Below are positions 43,264 through 51,407 of a DNA stretch of 64,000 nt, one piece after another. The stretch's first letter is position 1. Every line of letters starts with the position of its first letter. Where the stretch lies: assembly GCF_001182745.1 (NCBI RefSeq), contig NZ_LN868938.1:744001-808000 (forward strand), in the 5' to 3' direction. The notes under the pieces were generated by a model. That model did not search any database and was not told the origin of the DNA. It saw only the letters and a list, made by a program, of their open reading frames with translations. Source of the stretch: Nocardia farcinica. Lineage in GTDB: Bacteria > Actinomycetota > Actinomycetes > Mycobacteriales > Mycobacteriaceae. Made by a program: the position numbers and the translations under genes.

Positions 43264-44193
43264 TCACCGTCCGGCGACGCGCGCGGCGAACGCGCTGGGG
43301 GTGAGTCCGAACCGGCTCTTGAACGCGCGGGAGAAGTGGGTGGGGTCGGCGAAGCCGCAACGGGCCGCGACCACCGACACCAGGACGGCGGGGTTGGCGG
43401 CGATCTCCGCGCGCGCCCGGTCCAACCGCCTGGCCTGGATCCAGCGGCCCGGCGTGGTCTCGCGCTCGGCGAACAGCTTGAACAGGTAGCGCGGCGAGAC
43501 GTGCAGGGCACGGGCGAGGGCGGCGGCGTTGAGCGCGGGGTCGGCGAGGTGTTCCTCGGCGTAGGTCCGGGCGCGCCGCAGCAGATCCTCCTGCGCGGGG
43601 GAGTGCGGCGTGCTCGTGCCGGCCACGGTCCGCAGCAGGGCGGTGCCCAGTGCCGCGGCCTGCCAGCACAGGCTCTGGTGGGTGTCCTCGGTCAGGGTGT
43701 CGCGCTGCTCGGCGACGCTGGTGACGAACGCGCCGAACACCGCGCCGATGCCGCCCGCGCCGGGCAGTGCGCGGGCGGTCAGGTCACCGATCGCCTGCTC
43801 CACTTCGCGCAAGTGGGTGCGCGGCAGCAGCAGCACGCGGGTGACGAAGGGCGTGGGGAAGCGCAGCGTGTACGGGCGGGCGGGGTCGTAGACGACCAGG
43901 TCGCCGGGCCCGACGGCGGCCACCCGGCCGTCCTGTTCGACGAACCCGCGGCCGCGCGTCTGTAATCCGATCATCACCGAGTCGGTCGGGTTGCGGCGCA
44001 CCAGGCCCGGCGAGCGCGCCACATCCTGGGGCGCCGCGTCGACGGTGGTCAGATGGCAGAGTTCGCCGTGTCCGACCTGGACGAGGGCGCCGCGGAAGGA
44101 TGCCGGGTCGGGCGTGCTGGCGCGCAGCGCGACGAACGCCTCGCTGATCGAGGTCTCCCAGTGATCGAAGTCGCCCATGTTCGACGATGCCAT
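43264..44193 (-). CDS. AraC-family activator, probable regulator of the nitrilase operon
   Basis: 309 aa from an ATG at 44193; a second ATG five codons later is possible. The N-terminal AraC-binding-like domain includes IGLQTRGRGFVEQDGR. The C-terminal double helix-turn-helix has LARALHVSPRYLFKLF and VVAARCGFADPTHFSRAFK. It follows the nitrilase-NHLP operon on the same strand. A direct repeat spaced 22 bp upstream of that operon is of AraC type. This makes it the likely activator. Confidence 0.85.
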   Translation of the reverse strand: MASSNMGDFDHWETSISEAFVALRASTPDPASFRGALVQVGHGELCHLTTVDAAPQDVARSPGLVRRNPTDSVMIGLQTRGRGFVEQDGRVAAVGPGDLVVYDPARPYTLRFPTPFVTRVLLLPRTHLREVEQAIGDLTARALPGAGGIGAVFGAFVTSVAEQRDTLTEDTHQSLCWQAAALGTALLRTVAGTSTPHSPAQEDLLRRARTYAEEHLADPALNAAALARALHVSPRYLFKLFAERETTPGRWIQARRLDRARAEIAANPAVLVSVVAARCGFADPTHFSRAFKSRFGLTPSAFAARVAGR

Positions 44194-44224
44194 CTCGCTG
44201 ACGTGCTGCTGTCCTGCCCCGGCA

Positions 44225-44304
44225 ACGCTCGGGCAACCAGGGTGGATGTCACCGTACCCGCGTCCGTCCACGGTGTCGACGGATGCGGCGGGTTGCCCGA
44301 GCGT
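44225..44304. repeat. Perfect 14-bp inverted repeat, 52-base spacer
   Basis: Arms ACGCTCGGGCAACC (44225-44238) and its exact complement (44291-44304) lie between the last nitrilase-operon gene and the AraC start. An inner GTCACCG/CGGTGTC pairing could extend the structure. It may end the nitrilase operon or serve as paired binding sites for the AraC protein. Confidence 0.6.
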
Positions 44305-44309
44305 GGCCG

Positions 44310-44660
44310 TCACTCCCGCTCGCGCGCGGCCCAGTGCGACCGCAGGTCCCGCAGCAACCAGGTGAGTTCCTCGGCGGGAATGAGGAACCCGCCGACCCCG
44401 GTGGTGAACAGGATGTCGTAGATCCGGCCGGTCACCTCCGCGAGGCGGGCGGCCGGGTCCTCGTGTTCGGCCGGCGGCGCGGGCAGCAGGATGGTGATGG
44501 TGTCGCTGCGCTGCTCGACGACCTCGAGCCGGTAGTCGCCGTCGGGCAGATACCCGAAGTGGCGCAGCAGTTCGGCGCGCGGGTCGGCGAGCAGCCGGGC
44601 GCGGGCCGCCGCATCGGTGGACAGCACCCGGTAGTGGTCGGTGAACACGTCGTGGGTCAC
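44310..44660 (-). CDS. NHLP-like small protein B
   Basis: 116 aa from a GTG overlapping the preceding stop. The N-terminal 60 residues follow the nitrile-hydratase-leader (NHLP) pattern: ARARLLADPRAELLRHFG, then DYRLEVVEQRSDTITILLPAP. The C-terminus LIPAEELTWLLRDLRSHWAARE aligns with the C-terminus of protein A just upstream, so the two are full-length diverged paralogues rather than leader plus variable core. No RiPP-modifying enzyme is nearby. Role unknown; a partner of protein A or the nitrilase is possible. Confidence 0.6.
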   Translation of the reverse strand: MTHDVFTDHYRVLSTDAAARARLLADPRAELLRHFGYLPDGDYRLEVVEQRSDTITILLPAPPAEHEDPAARLAEVTGRIYDILFTTGVGGFLIPAEELTWLLRDLRSHWAARERE

Positions 44661-45004
44661 GATGCGTTGCCTTCCTGCTCGGCGGCCCAGCGACGATGTG
44701 CCTGCCGCATCGCCAGCAGCGCGACCTTGGCGTGCTGCGGCAGGATCCAGCAGAACTGGTCGCCGCTGCGCCACAGGTCCATCTGGTTGACGATCTCGTC
44801 GCCCGATCCGCCGTCGTCGGCGGCGGGCGGGACGACGTAGTACAGCGTGTCGCGGCGCTGCACGCGGACGTCGATCCGCAGCCCCGGCGGCACCTCGACG
44901 CCCAGCCGGGCCAGCGCGGCGGCCGGATCGGTGCGCAGTTCGTCGGCGAAAGCCGGGTCGCGCCAGGCCCGTTCGGTCAGCGCCCGTTCGAGATCCTCGC
45001 TCAT
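44657..45004 (-). CDS. NHLP-like small protein A
   Basis: 115 aa. Residues 3-60 (LTERAWRDPAFADELRTDP, AALARLGVEVPPGLRIDV and QRRDTLYYVVPP) match the NHLP / nitrile-hydratase alpha-subunit N-terminal family, used as leader peptides in proteusin precursors. The remaining 55 residues hold a single Cys in GDQFCWILPQHA and a helical end. The metal-binding CxLCSC motif of nitrile hydratase itself is absent. It is coupled by ATGA to the esterase upstream and by GTGA to its paralogue downstream. Confidence 0.65.
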   Translation of the reverse strand: MSEDLERALTERAWRDPAFADELRTDPAAALARLGVEVPPGLRIDVRVQRRDTLYYVVPPAADDGGSGDEIVNQMDLWRSGDQFCWILPQHAKVALLAMRQAHRRWAAEQEGNAS

Positions 45005-45705
45005 CGCGGTGCCTCCTGGGCGAGCTCGAGCAGGGTGGCGCTCACCTCGCCGGCGTGGGTGAGCAACGCCATGTGCCCGGCGTCGAGGGTGACGACCGCC
45101 AGGCCGTCGTCGGCGGCCCGGCGCGCGACGTCGTCGAAGTAGGCCGGGGCCGCGGTGCAGTGGATGTAGGTACCGGGCAGTGCGCCCGGGGCGGGCGCGT
45201 CCGGCACCGGCTGTTCGTGGGTGGCGATCGGCATCGGGGTCGGGCGGTTGTCGTCGAAGCCCTCGCCCAGTTCGGGGAAGAAGGCCGCGGCGTCGACCGG
45301 CCGCACCAGCCAGGGCCGGTCCGGCAGGCGCAGCTGCTGGAAGGCCTCGCGCTGCCACGGCAGCAGGTCCCAGGCCGCCTCGCCCGCCCGGGGCAGGAAC
45401 GCGTCGAGGTAGACCACGTGGGCGATCCGCTCGGGCACCCGCGCGGCGGCGCCGGTGATCACCATGCCGCCGTAGCTGTGCCCGACCAGGATCACGTCGG
45501 TCAGCCGCTCCCATTCCAGCAGCCGGGCCACGTCGTCGATGTGGGTGTGCAGGCCGACGTGTTCGCCGGCCAGATGGTGCCGGTCGGCCATGCCGGTCAA
45601 GCTGGGCGCGTGGACGCGGTGGCCCGCCTGCTCCAGACGGGCCCGGATGTCCGCCCAGTGCCAACCGCCTGCCCAGGAGCCGTGGACCAGGACGAAAGTG
45701 CTCAC
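45001..45705 (-). CDS. Alpha/beta hydrolase, EstC/methylesterase-like
   Basis: 234 aa from a GTG five bases after the nitrilase stop. STFVLVHGSWAGGWHWADIR, the nucleophile elbow ILVGHSYGGMVITG with Ser near residue 77, and the catalytic His in LDAGHMALL fit the plant-methylesterase/EstC-like family. These cleave small esters or act as hydroxynitrile lyases. In a nitrilase operon, hydroxynitrile cleavage or an ester precursor are both possible. The substrate is not fixed by sequence. Confidence 0.8.
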   Translation of the reverse strand: MSTFVLVHGSWAGGWHWADIRARLEQAGHRVHAPSLTGMADRHHLAGEHVGLHTHIDDVARLLEWERLTDVILVGHSYGGMVITGAAARVPERIAHVVYLDAFLPRAGEAAWDLLPWQREAFQQLRLPDRPWLVRPVDAAAFFPELGEGFDDNRPTPMPIATHEQPVPDAPAPGALPGTYIHCTAAPAYFDDVARRAADDGLAVVTLDAGHMALLTHAGEVSATLLELAQEAPR

Positions 45706-45709
45706 GGCG

Positions 45710-46720
45710 TCACCGCACCGCGGGTTCGGCGTCGTCGGCGCTCTCGGCCGGGCTCGCCACACTGAGCGCGACCTGCCGGACCACACTGCGCGGCCGCGGA
45801 TCCCACAGCAGTTGCAGCACATCCGGGCGGCTGTAGTGGCCGACCGGGTCGGCCGCGCTCTTGGCCACCGCCACGGCCGAGGACTCGAGGTCGGCGTAGA
45901 CCAGGCCCTCCTCGGTCTCCGGCAACGCCGTGCCCAGCTCCCGCCCGTCCGGGCCGTAGATCTGGGCGAAGCCGCCGCCGGGCAGCAACAGTTCGCGCTT
46001 GGCCGGTGTGTCGCAGAACAATTCGACACCGGCCTCGTCGATCACCGCGCACGGCGAGAGCACGAAGCACTGGCCCTCGACCGCGTACTGGCGGGCCGCG
46101 CCGGTGTTGACCTCGGGGCCGAGCGCGTACGCGGCGCCCCGGTAGACCGAGAAGCTCGGCCAGGCCGCCACGTGGATCTGCTCGTGCTGGGAGTACATCG
46201 CGTACTTGGTCAGCGGCTGCAGATGCTCCCAGCAGCACAGCGCGCCGAGGCGGCCCAGCTCGGTGTCCACCACCGTCAGGTTCGAGCCGTCGCTCTCACC
46301 GAAGACGGTGCGCTCGACGTGGGTCGGCTTGAGCTTGCGGCGGGCGGCGAGCACTTCGCCGTCGGCTCCGATGATCGCCTGGCCCATGTACAGCGAACCG
46401 CCGTCGCGCTCGCTGTGCCCGGTCACCACCGTGATCGCGCTGCGGCGGGCCGCCTCGCGCAACCGGGCGAACAGCGGGCCGTCCAGCGCGAGCGAGTTGT
46501 CGAAGTAGCGGGCCACGAACTGCATGCCCCACGCCGGCGAATCCAGCCACAGCCACCACGGGTAGCCGGGCACGAACGTCTCCGGGAAGGCGATCAGCGC
46601 CGCCCCGTTGTCGGCCGCCTCCTCGATCAACGCGACGCACTTGTCCACCGTCGCGGCGCCGTCCAGCCACACCGGTGCCGCCTGCACCGCCGCGGCGCGG
46701 AAACTGTCTCGCTGACTCAT
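45710..46720 (-). CDS. Nitrilase
   Basis: 336 aa, typical length, from the ATG with GAGGAG upstream. The catalytic triad is visible: Glu in FPETFVPGYPWW, Lys in RRKLKPTHVER and Cys in LCCWEHLQP (CWEH is the nitrilase signature). It hydrolyses a nitrile to a carboxylic acid and ammonia. It is first in a four-gene operon with an esterase-like hydrolase and two NHLP-like proteins. A 22-bp-spaced direct repeat lies upstream. Confidence 0.9.
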   Translation of the reverse strand: MSQRDSFRAAAVQAAPVWLDGAATVDKCVALIEEAADNGAALIAFPETFVPGYPWWLWLDSPAWGMQFVARYFDNSLALDGPLFARLREAARRSAITVVTGHSERDGGSLYMGQAIIGADGEVLAARRKLKPTHVERTVFGESDGSNLTVVDTELGRLGALCCWEHLQPLTKYAMYSQHEQIHVAAWPSFSVYRGAAYALGPEVNTGAARQYAVEGQCFVLSPCAVIDEAGVELFCDTPAKRELLLPGGGFAQIYGPDGRELGTALPETEEGLVYADLESSAVAVAKSAADPVGHYSRPDVLQLLWDPRPRSVVRQVALSVASPAESADDAEPAVR

Positions 46721-46780
46721 CGTCGACTCCTCACTGTCGTTTCGTGTTCGGCCAAACCTAGGAACCGGCGACCCGGCGGA

Positions 46781-46820
46781 TCCGACTGCGAGTGCACCGG
46801 CGTCCGACTCCGAGTGCACG
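46781..46820. promoter_or_regulatory. AraC-type direct repeat upstream of the nitrilase operon
   Basis: TCCGACTGCGAGTGCACC (46781-46798) and TCCGACTCCGAGTGCACG (46803-46820) differ at two of 18 positions and are spaced 22 bp apart, two helical turns. They lie about 60 bp upstream of the nitrilase start. Tandem direct repeats next to the -35 region are the usual target of AraC/XylS activators. Confidence 0.65.
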
Positions 46821-46856
46821 AACGCCCGGCGGCCCCTCACCACCGCCGGGCGTTCG
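46819..46856 (-). terminator. 14-bp hairpin ending the BKACE operon
   Basis: Arms CGAACGCCCGGCGG (46819-46832) and its exact complement (46843-46856) around a 10-base loop, 53 bases after the BKACE stop. It separates that operon from the nitrilase unit. Confidence 0.72.
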
Positions 46857-46909
46857 CGCACCACCACACCGGAGCACGGCCACGGCGGGCGGCGTGTCCG
46901 GCGCGGTGG

Positions 46910-47728
46910 TCACCGGGCGGGCAGGCCGAGCAGCGTTTCGGCTTCCTCGACCCCGGCGATGCCGCGATCGAGGTCCTCGGCGAGCCGGACCGCGCGGCGC
47001 ACCAGCGGGAGATTGCCGGGGCTGAGTTCGCCCTTGCGCAGGTGCAGGGTGTCCTCCAGGCCCGCCCGCGCGTTGCCGCCGAGCGCCAGCCCCATCGCGG
47101 TGAGGGGCAGGTTGTTGCGGCCGATCGCGATCACCTGCCAGATCGAGCCCTCGGGCAGGCGGCGCACCATGGTGAGCAGGTTGTCGGCGGTGGCGGCCAT
47201 ACCGCCCGCGACACCGAGCACGATGGAGAACTGCAGCGGGCCGTCGCCGAGCAGGCCCTGGTCCCGCAGCCGCAGGCACGCCTCCAGGTGGCCGGTGTCG
47301 TAGATCTCCAGTTCCGGTTTGACGCCGAGTTCGAGCATGCGGGCGGCGAGTTCGCGTACCTGCTCGGGCGGGTTGCGGAATTCGCCCGCACCGAAGCTCA
47401 TACTGCACGGATTCAGCGTCGCCATGCGCGGGCGCAACTCCACCAGGGCCGCGCGCTCGGCGAACGGCACCTGCAATCCCACGCCGGTGGAGAGCTGGAT
47501 CAGGATCGGGCAGCGTTGCGCGATCAGGTCCATGGTGCGGCGGGCGATCGCGGGATCGGCGGTGGGCCGCTGGTCGGCGTCGCGCAGGTGGATGTGCGCG
47601 ACCGCCGCGCCCGCCTCGTAGGCGGCGGCGACCGCGTCGGCGATCTCCTCCGGCTGGGTGGGCAGGTGCGGGTTGTCGGTGGTGGACGCGATCGGCCCGG
47701 TCGGGGCGACGGTGATGACAGCACTCAT
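46910..47728 (-). CDS. Beta-keto acid cleavage enzyme (BKACE, DUF849)
   Basis: 272 aa. The TIM-barrel zinc site is seen in AVAHIHLRDADQRPT (HxHxR region), with LSTGVG, CSMSFGAGEFRN and ELEIYDTGHLEACL. The family condenses a beta-keto acid with acetyl-CoA, giving acetoacetate and a new CoA ester (Kce in lysine fermentation is the model). The pathway intermediate here is not known. The start ATG overlaps the cyclase stop. Last gene of the LysR-controlled catabolic run. Confidence 0.85.
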   Translation of the reverse strand: MSAVITVAPTGPIASTTDNPHLPTQPEEIADAVAAAYEAGAAVAHIHLRDADQRPTADPAIARRTMDLIAQRCPILIQLSTGVGLQVPFAERAALVELRPRMATLNPCSMSFGAGEFRNPPEQVRELAARMLELGVKPELEIYDTGHLEACLRLRDQGLLGDGPLQFSIVLGVAGGMAATADNLLTMVRRLPEGSIWQVIAIGRNNLPLTAMGLALGGNARAGLEDTLHLRKGELSPGNLPLVRRAVRLAEDLDRGIAGVEEAETLLGLPAR

Positions 47729-48525
47729 CGGGTGACTCCAGCGTGGTCGGAACGGTCGTCGAAGACGGCCACGGCGCGGGTCCACCCCGCCGAGGCCGCG
47801 TGGATCTTCACCGGGAAGCAGCAGATCTCGAATCCGCTGGCGGGCAGGGCTTCCAGGTTGTGCAGTTTCTCCAGGTGGCAGTAGCCGATGTCACGGCCGA
47901 CCCGGTGCCCTTCCCAGATGATCGCCGGATCGCGCTCGCGCGCATAGCGTTTCGCGGTGTGGGTGAAGGGCGCGTCCCAACTCCAGGCGTCGGTGCCGGT
48001 CAACCGCACGCCGTGGTCGAGGAGATAGCGGGTGGCCTCGCGGCCCATGCCGCAGCCGGAGTTCACGTAGTCCGGGTCACCGTAGCGGGTACCGGCGGCG
48101 GTGTTGATCACGACGATCTCGAGCGGGCGCAGCCGGTGGCCGATGCGGTCCAGTTCGGCGGCGACGTCGTCGGCGGTGACCACGTAGCCGTCGGGGAAGT
48201 GCCGGAAGTCGAGTTTGACCGCCGGTTGCAGACACCACTCCAGCGGGATCCGGTCGATCGTGGCAGCGGGGCGGCCGCCGTCCATGACCGCGGAATAGTG
48301 GTAGGGGGCGTCGAGATGGGTGCCGTTGTGGGTGGTCAGGTGCAGGCGTTCGATCGCCCAGCCCTCCCCGTCGGGCAGGTCCCGCGCGGTGGCGCCGGGG
48401 AAGAAGGCGAGCAGGTCGGCGGCGGTGTCGGCGTGGGTGTGGTATTCGATCTCGGGAAGCAGGCCGGGCGGGTCGGAGGCGATGCCGGCCCGCAGCGGTA
48501 CCGAGAGGTCGACGAATCTGCGCAT
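47725..48525 (-). CDS. Cyclase-family (kynurenine-formamidase-like) metallohydrolase
   Basis: 266 aa. RFVDLSVPLRAGIASDPP at the N-terminus and the metal motif HNGTHLDAPYHY near residue 80, with SGCGMGREATRYLL further on, identify the cyclase/KynB-like family. Its members hydrolyse N-formylkynurenine, isatin or cyclic amides and lactones. In this operon, with an ACMSD-type amidohydrolase and an aldehyde dehydrogenase, a ring-opening or deacylation step is likely. No dioxygenase is present to confirm kynurenine itself. Confidence 0.82.
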   Translation of the reverse strand: MRRFVDLSVPLRAGIASDPPGLLPEIEYHTHADTAADLLAFFPGATARDLPDGEGWAIERLHLTTHNGTHLDAPYHYSAVMDGGRPAATIDRIPLEWCLQPAVKLDFRHFPDGYVVTADDVAAELDRIGHRLRPLEIVVINTAAGTRYGDPDYVNSGCGMGREATRYLLDHGVRLTGTDAWSWDAPFTHTAKRYARERDPAIIWEGHRVGRDIGYCHLEKLHNLEALPASGFEICCFPVKIHAASAGWTRAVAVFDDRSDHAGVTR

Positions 48526-48542
48526 GGTGAGCCTTGTCGTGG

Positions 48543-49844
48543 TCAGCGGGCGAGGGCGGCGCGGCTGGTCTCGCGCGTGCGGGTCAGCACGAGCAGACCC
48601 AGCACGGCGCAGGCGGTTCCCCACAATCCCGGGGCGGCGTGCCAGCCGGTGGCGGTGATCAGTTGGCCGCAGACGTAGGGGCCGAAGCCCGCCGCGACGA
48701 TGGTGCCGAGGTTGAAGCCCAGCGAGGTGCCCGTGTAGCGGGTGCGGCCGGGGAACAGTTCGGCGAAGGTGGTGTAGACCGATGCGGAGACGAACGGCTC
48801 GATCGCGGTGAACAGCAACAGGATCGGCGCGATCAGCCACAGGTTCGTCGTGGCGTCGACGACGAGGAACAACGGCAGTGACAGCAGCGCCGAGGCGGCG
48901 AACCCGGCGCGGGCGATGGGCCTGCGCCCGAGCCGGTCGCTGAGCTGGCCCATCACCGGGAACAGCGCGGCGGTCACCAGCAGCAGCACCCCGAGCAGGG
49001 TGTAGACGTGCACCGGGTCGAGGTCGCTGATCTGGACGAGATGGATGCCCAGATACAGCTTGGCCAGAAAGCCGGGGCCGAGGACCGCGATGGTGAGTCC
49101 CGCGACGCGCAGCACGTCGGGCAGGTGGCCGCGCAACACGTCCCGCACCGGGGTGCGGGTCACCTCGGCGCCCGCGACGATGGCGGCGAACTCCGGCGAG
49201 TCCTCCAGCCGCAACCGCAGGAACAGGCAGCCCACGGTCATCGGCAGGCAGAGCAGGAACGGCAGGCGCCACCCCCAGTCGCTCATCTGCGCGCCGTCGA
49301 GCGCGGCATTGGTGGTGGCCACGACCAGGGCCGCGACCGCGAACCCCAGGCCGATCCCGAGGGCGGGCAGCGAGCCGTAGACCCCGCGGCGGCGGCTCGG
49401 CGCCATCTCCACGATGTAGGTCTGCGCGCCGGTGAATTCCCCACCGGCCGACAGCCCCTGCACCAGTCGCAGCACCAGCAGCAGGGCGGGGGCGAGCAGC
49501 CCGGCGGTGGCGTAGGTGGGCAGCAGGCCGATCGCGATCGATGCCCCGCCCATCAGGAAGATGGTGGCCATCAGCACGCTGCGGCGGCCGACCCGGTCGC
49601 CCCAGGCGCCGAACAGGATGCCGCCCAGCGGCCGGGCCAGGTAGCCGCCGCCGAAGACCGCGAGCGCGGCGAGGGTGGAGGCGGTGGGGTCGTCGGCAGG
49701 GAAGAACTGCGGGGCGAACACCACCGCGAGGAAGCCGTAGATGGTGAACTCGTAGAACTCGACCGCGCTGCCCACCGTGCTGGCGACCGCGGCGCGGCGC
49801 AACATGGTGGGGTCGACGGCGGTTGTCTTCAGGGGAACGGTCAT
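48543..49844 (-). CDS. MFS transporter, metabolite:H+ symporter (ShiA/MHS) type
   Basis: 433 aa with 12 helices. The N-terminus reads ASTVGSAVEFYEFTIYGFLA, the MHS-family signature, and the motif-A loop is FGAWGDRVGRRSVLM. Also LRLVQGLSAGGEFTGAQTYI. These proteins import organic acids such as shikimate, citrate and alpha-ketoglutarate. As it lies inside the catabolic run, it probably imports the pathway substrate, which should then be a carboxylic acid. Confidence 0.85.
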   Translation of the reverse strand: MTVPLKTTAVDPTMLRRAAVASTVGSAVEFYEFTIYGFLAVVFAPQFFPADDPTASTLAALAVFGGGYLARPLGGILFGAWGDRVGRRSVLMATIFLMGGASIAIGLLPTYATAGLLAPALLLVLRLVQGLSAGGEFTGAQTYIVEMAPSRRRGVYGSLPALGIGLGFAVAALVVATTNAALDGAQMSDWGWRLPFLLCLPMTVGCLFLRLRLEDSPEFAAIVAGAEVTRTPVRDVLRGHLPDVLRVAGLTIAVLGPGFLAKLYLGIHLVQISDLDPVHVYTLLGVLLLVTAALFPVMGQLSDRLGRRPIARAGFAASALLSLPLFLVVDATTNLWLIAPILLLFTAIEPFVSASVYTTFAELFPGRTRYTGTSLGFNLGTIVAAGFGPYVCGQLITATGWHAAPGLWGTACAVLGLLVLTRTRETSRAALAR

Positions 49845-49902
49845 GTGCCGTCCTTCCGCGTTGAAGGGGGCCGATAGTGGTGGTGGAGTAGGGGTTTCGT
49901 GG

Positions 49903-51387
49903 TCAGGGTCGGCAGACGTCCTGCGCCGGGGACCAGCGCGGGATCGGCGTGGTGCCCGAGGGCAGCCGCAGGCTCTTGCTGTAGCCGAACTCGTGCAGGG
50001 TCTCGAGCGCGTGCTCACGGCCGTAGCCGCTGTGCCCGACCCCGCCGAACGGGGTGCCGGTGAACGCGCGGTGGTAGTGGTTGACGAACACCATGCCCGC
50101 GCGCACGGCGCGGCTGACCCGCAGCGCGCGTTCGGCGTCGGCGGTGAACACCCCGGCGACCAGGCCGAAGTCGGTGTCGTCGGCGATGGCGAGCGCCTGC
50201 TGTTCGTCGCGGAACGGCAGCAGGCAGGTGACCGGGCCGAAGATCTCCTCGCGCGCGATCCGCATGTCCGGGCGCACGTCGGTGAACAGGGTGGGTGCGA
50301 CGAAGTGGCCGCGCGCAAGCCGCGGATCGGTGGGCAGGGCGGCGCGGGCGAGGACGGTGGCGCCCTCCCGCACGCCGAGTTCCAGGTACTCCTCGACGCG
50401 CGCCTTGTGCGCGGCGGTGACCAGCGGGCCGACGTGCGTGCCGGGATCGGCGCCGTTGCCGACGCGCAACCGGCGCACCGCCGCGGCCATCCGCTCGGCG
50501 ACCTCGTCGAAGCGGTCGACGTGCACCAGGATGCGGGAGGCGGCGGTGCATGCCTCGCCCTGGTTGAAGAACGCCGCTTCGATCGCCCACGGGATCGCCG
50601 AATCCAGGTCGGCGTCGTCGAAGATCAGCAGCGGGTTCTTGCCGCCCAGTTCCATCAGTGTCGGCGTGAGATTCGTGGCGGCGGTGCGCAGGACGGCCGA
50701 CCCGGTGGACGGTGCGCCGGTGAAGGAGATCTTGCCGATGCCGGGATGCCCGGCCAGCGCCGCGCCCACCGGGCCGCCGCCGAGGACGGCGTGCACGATG
50801 TCGTCGGGCAGGATCTGCTGCACGATCTCCACCATCCGCAACACCGACAGCGGTGCCTGTTCCGGCGGTTTGATCACCACGGCGTTGCCCGCGGCCAGCG
50901 CGGGCGCCAGCTTGCCCGCGGTGTGCAGCGGCGGCCAGTTGAACGGCACGATCGCCGCCACCACCCCGTACGGTTCCAGGGTGGTGATGTCCAGGGTCGG
51001 TCCGGCGTCGCGGACCGCGCCGGGCATCGCCTCGCACAGGCCGGCGAACAGGTCGAAGATGGCGACGGCGGCTTCGAGATCGAATCCGCGGGCCTGCGTG
51101 AACGGTTTGCCGTTGTCGCTGGTTTCGAGCCGGGCGATCTCGTCGGCGTTGTCCCGGATGGCGTCGGCGATGCGGCGCAGCCAGCGGCCGCGCTCGCGAG
51201 GGCTGCGGGCGCGCCAGGCGGGTTGGGCGGCGTGGGCGGCGCGCACCGCCGCGTCCACCTGGTCGGGTCCGGAGCCGTGCAGGGTGGTGATGACGGCGCC
51301 GGTGGCGGGGTTCTCGACGGCGAGCCGGTCGGCGTCGTCGGTGGACGACCAGCGCAGGCGTTCGACGGTGGGGGCGGAAGTGGTCAT
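49903..51387 (-). CDS. Aldehyde dehydrogenase (NAD(P)+-dependent)
   Basis: 494 aa. Signatures are VPFNWPPLHTAGKLAPALAA, the catalytic Glu in MELGGKNPLLI and the catalytic Cys in FFNQGEACTAASRI. It oxidises an aldehyde, perhaps the semialdehyde made by the amidohydrolase/decarboxylase next to it. In the 2-aminomuconate branch of tryptophan breakdown an ALDH follows ACMSD directly; the same pair is seen here, but without the other genes. Confidence 0.9.
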   Translation of the reverse strand: MTTSAPTVERLRWSSTDDADRLAVENPATGAVITTLHGSGPDQVDAAVRAAHAAQPAWRARSPRERGRWLRRIADAIRDNADEIARLETSDNGKPFTQARGFDLEAAVAIFDLFAGLCEAMPGAVRDAGPTLDITTLEPYGVVAAIVPFNWPPLHTAGKLAPALAAGNAVVIKPPEQAPLSVLRMVEIVQQILPDDIVHAVLGGGPVGAALAGHPGIGKISFTGAPSTGSAVLRTAATNLTPTLMELGGKNPLLIFDDADLDSAIPWAIEAAFFNQGEACTAASRILVHVDRFDEVAERMAAAVRRLRVGNGADPGTHVGPLVTAAHKARVEEYLELGVREGATVLARAALPTDPRLARGHFVAPTLFTDVRPDMRIAREEIFGPVTCLLPFRDEQQALAIADDTDFGLVAGVFTADAERALRVSRAVRAGMVFVNHYHRAFTGTPFGGVGHSGYGREHALETLHEFGYSKSLRLPSGTTPIPRWSPAQDVCRP

Positions 51388-51407
51388 GGTGTCTGTCCTG
51401 TCCGGGG

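Noticed and set aside
44657..45004. RiPP precursor (proteusin) interpretation of NHLP-like protein A
   Set aside because: No maturation enzyme or peptidase-transporter is in the neighbourhood, and its C-terminus aligns with its paralogue instead of being a variable core.
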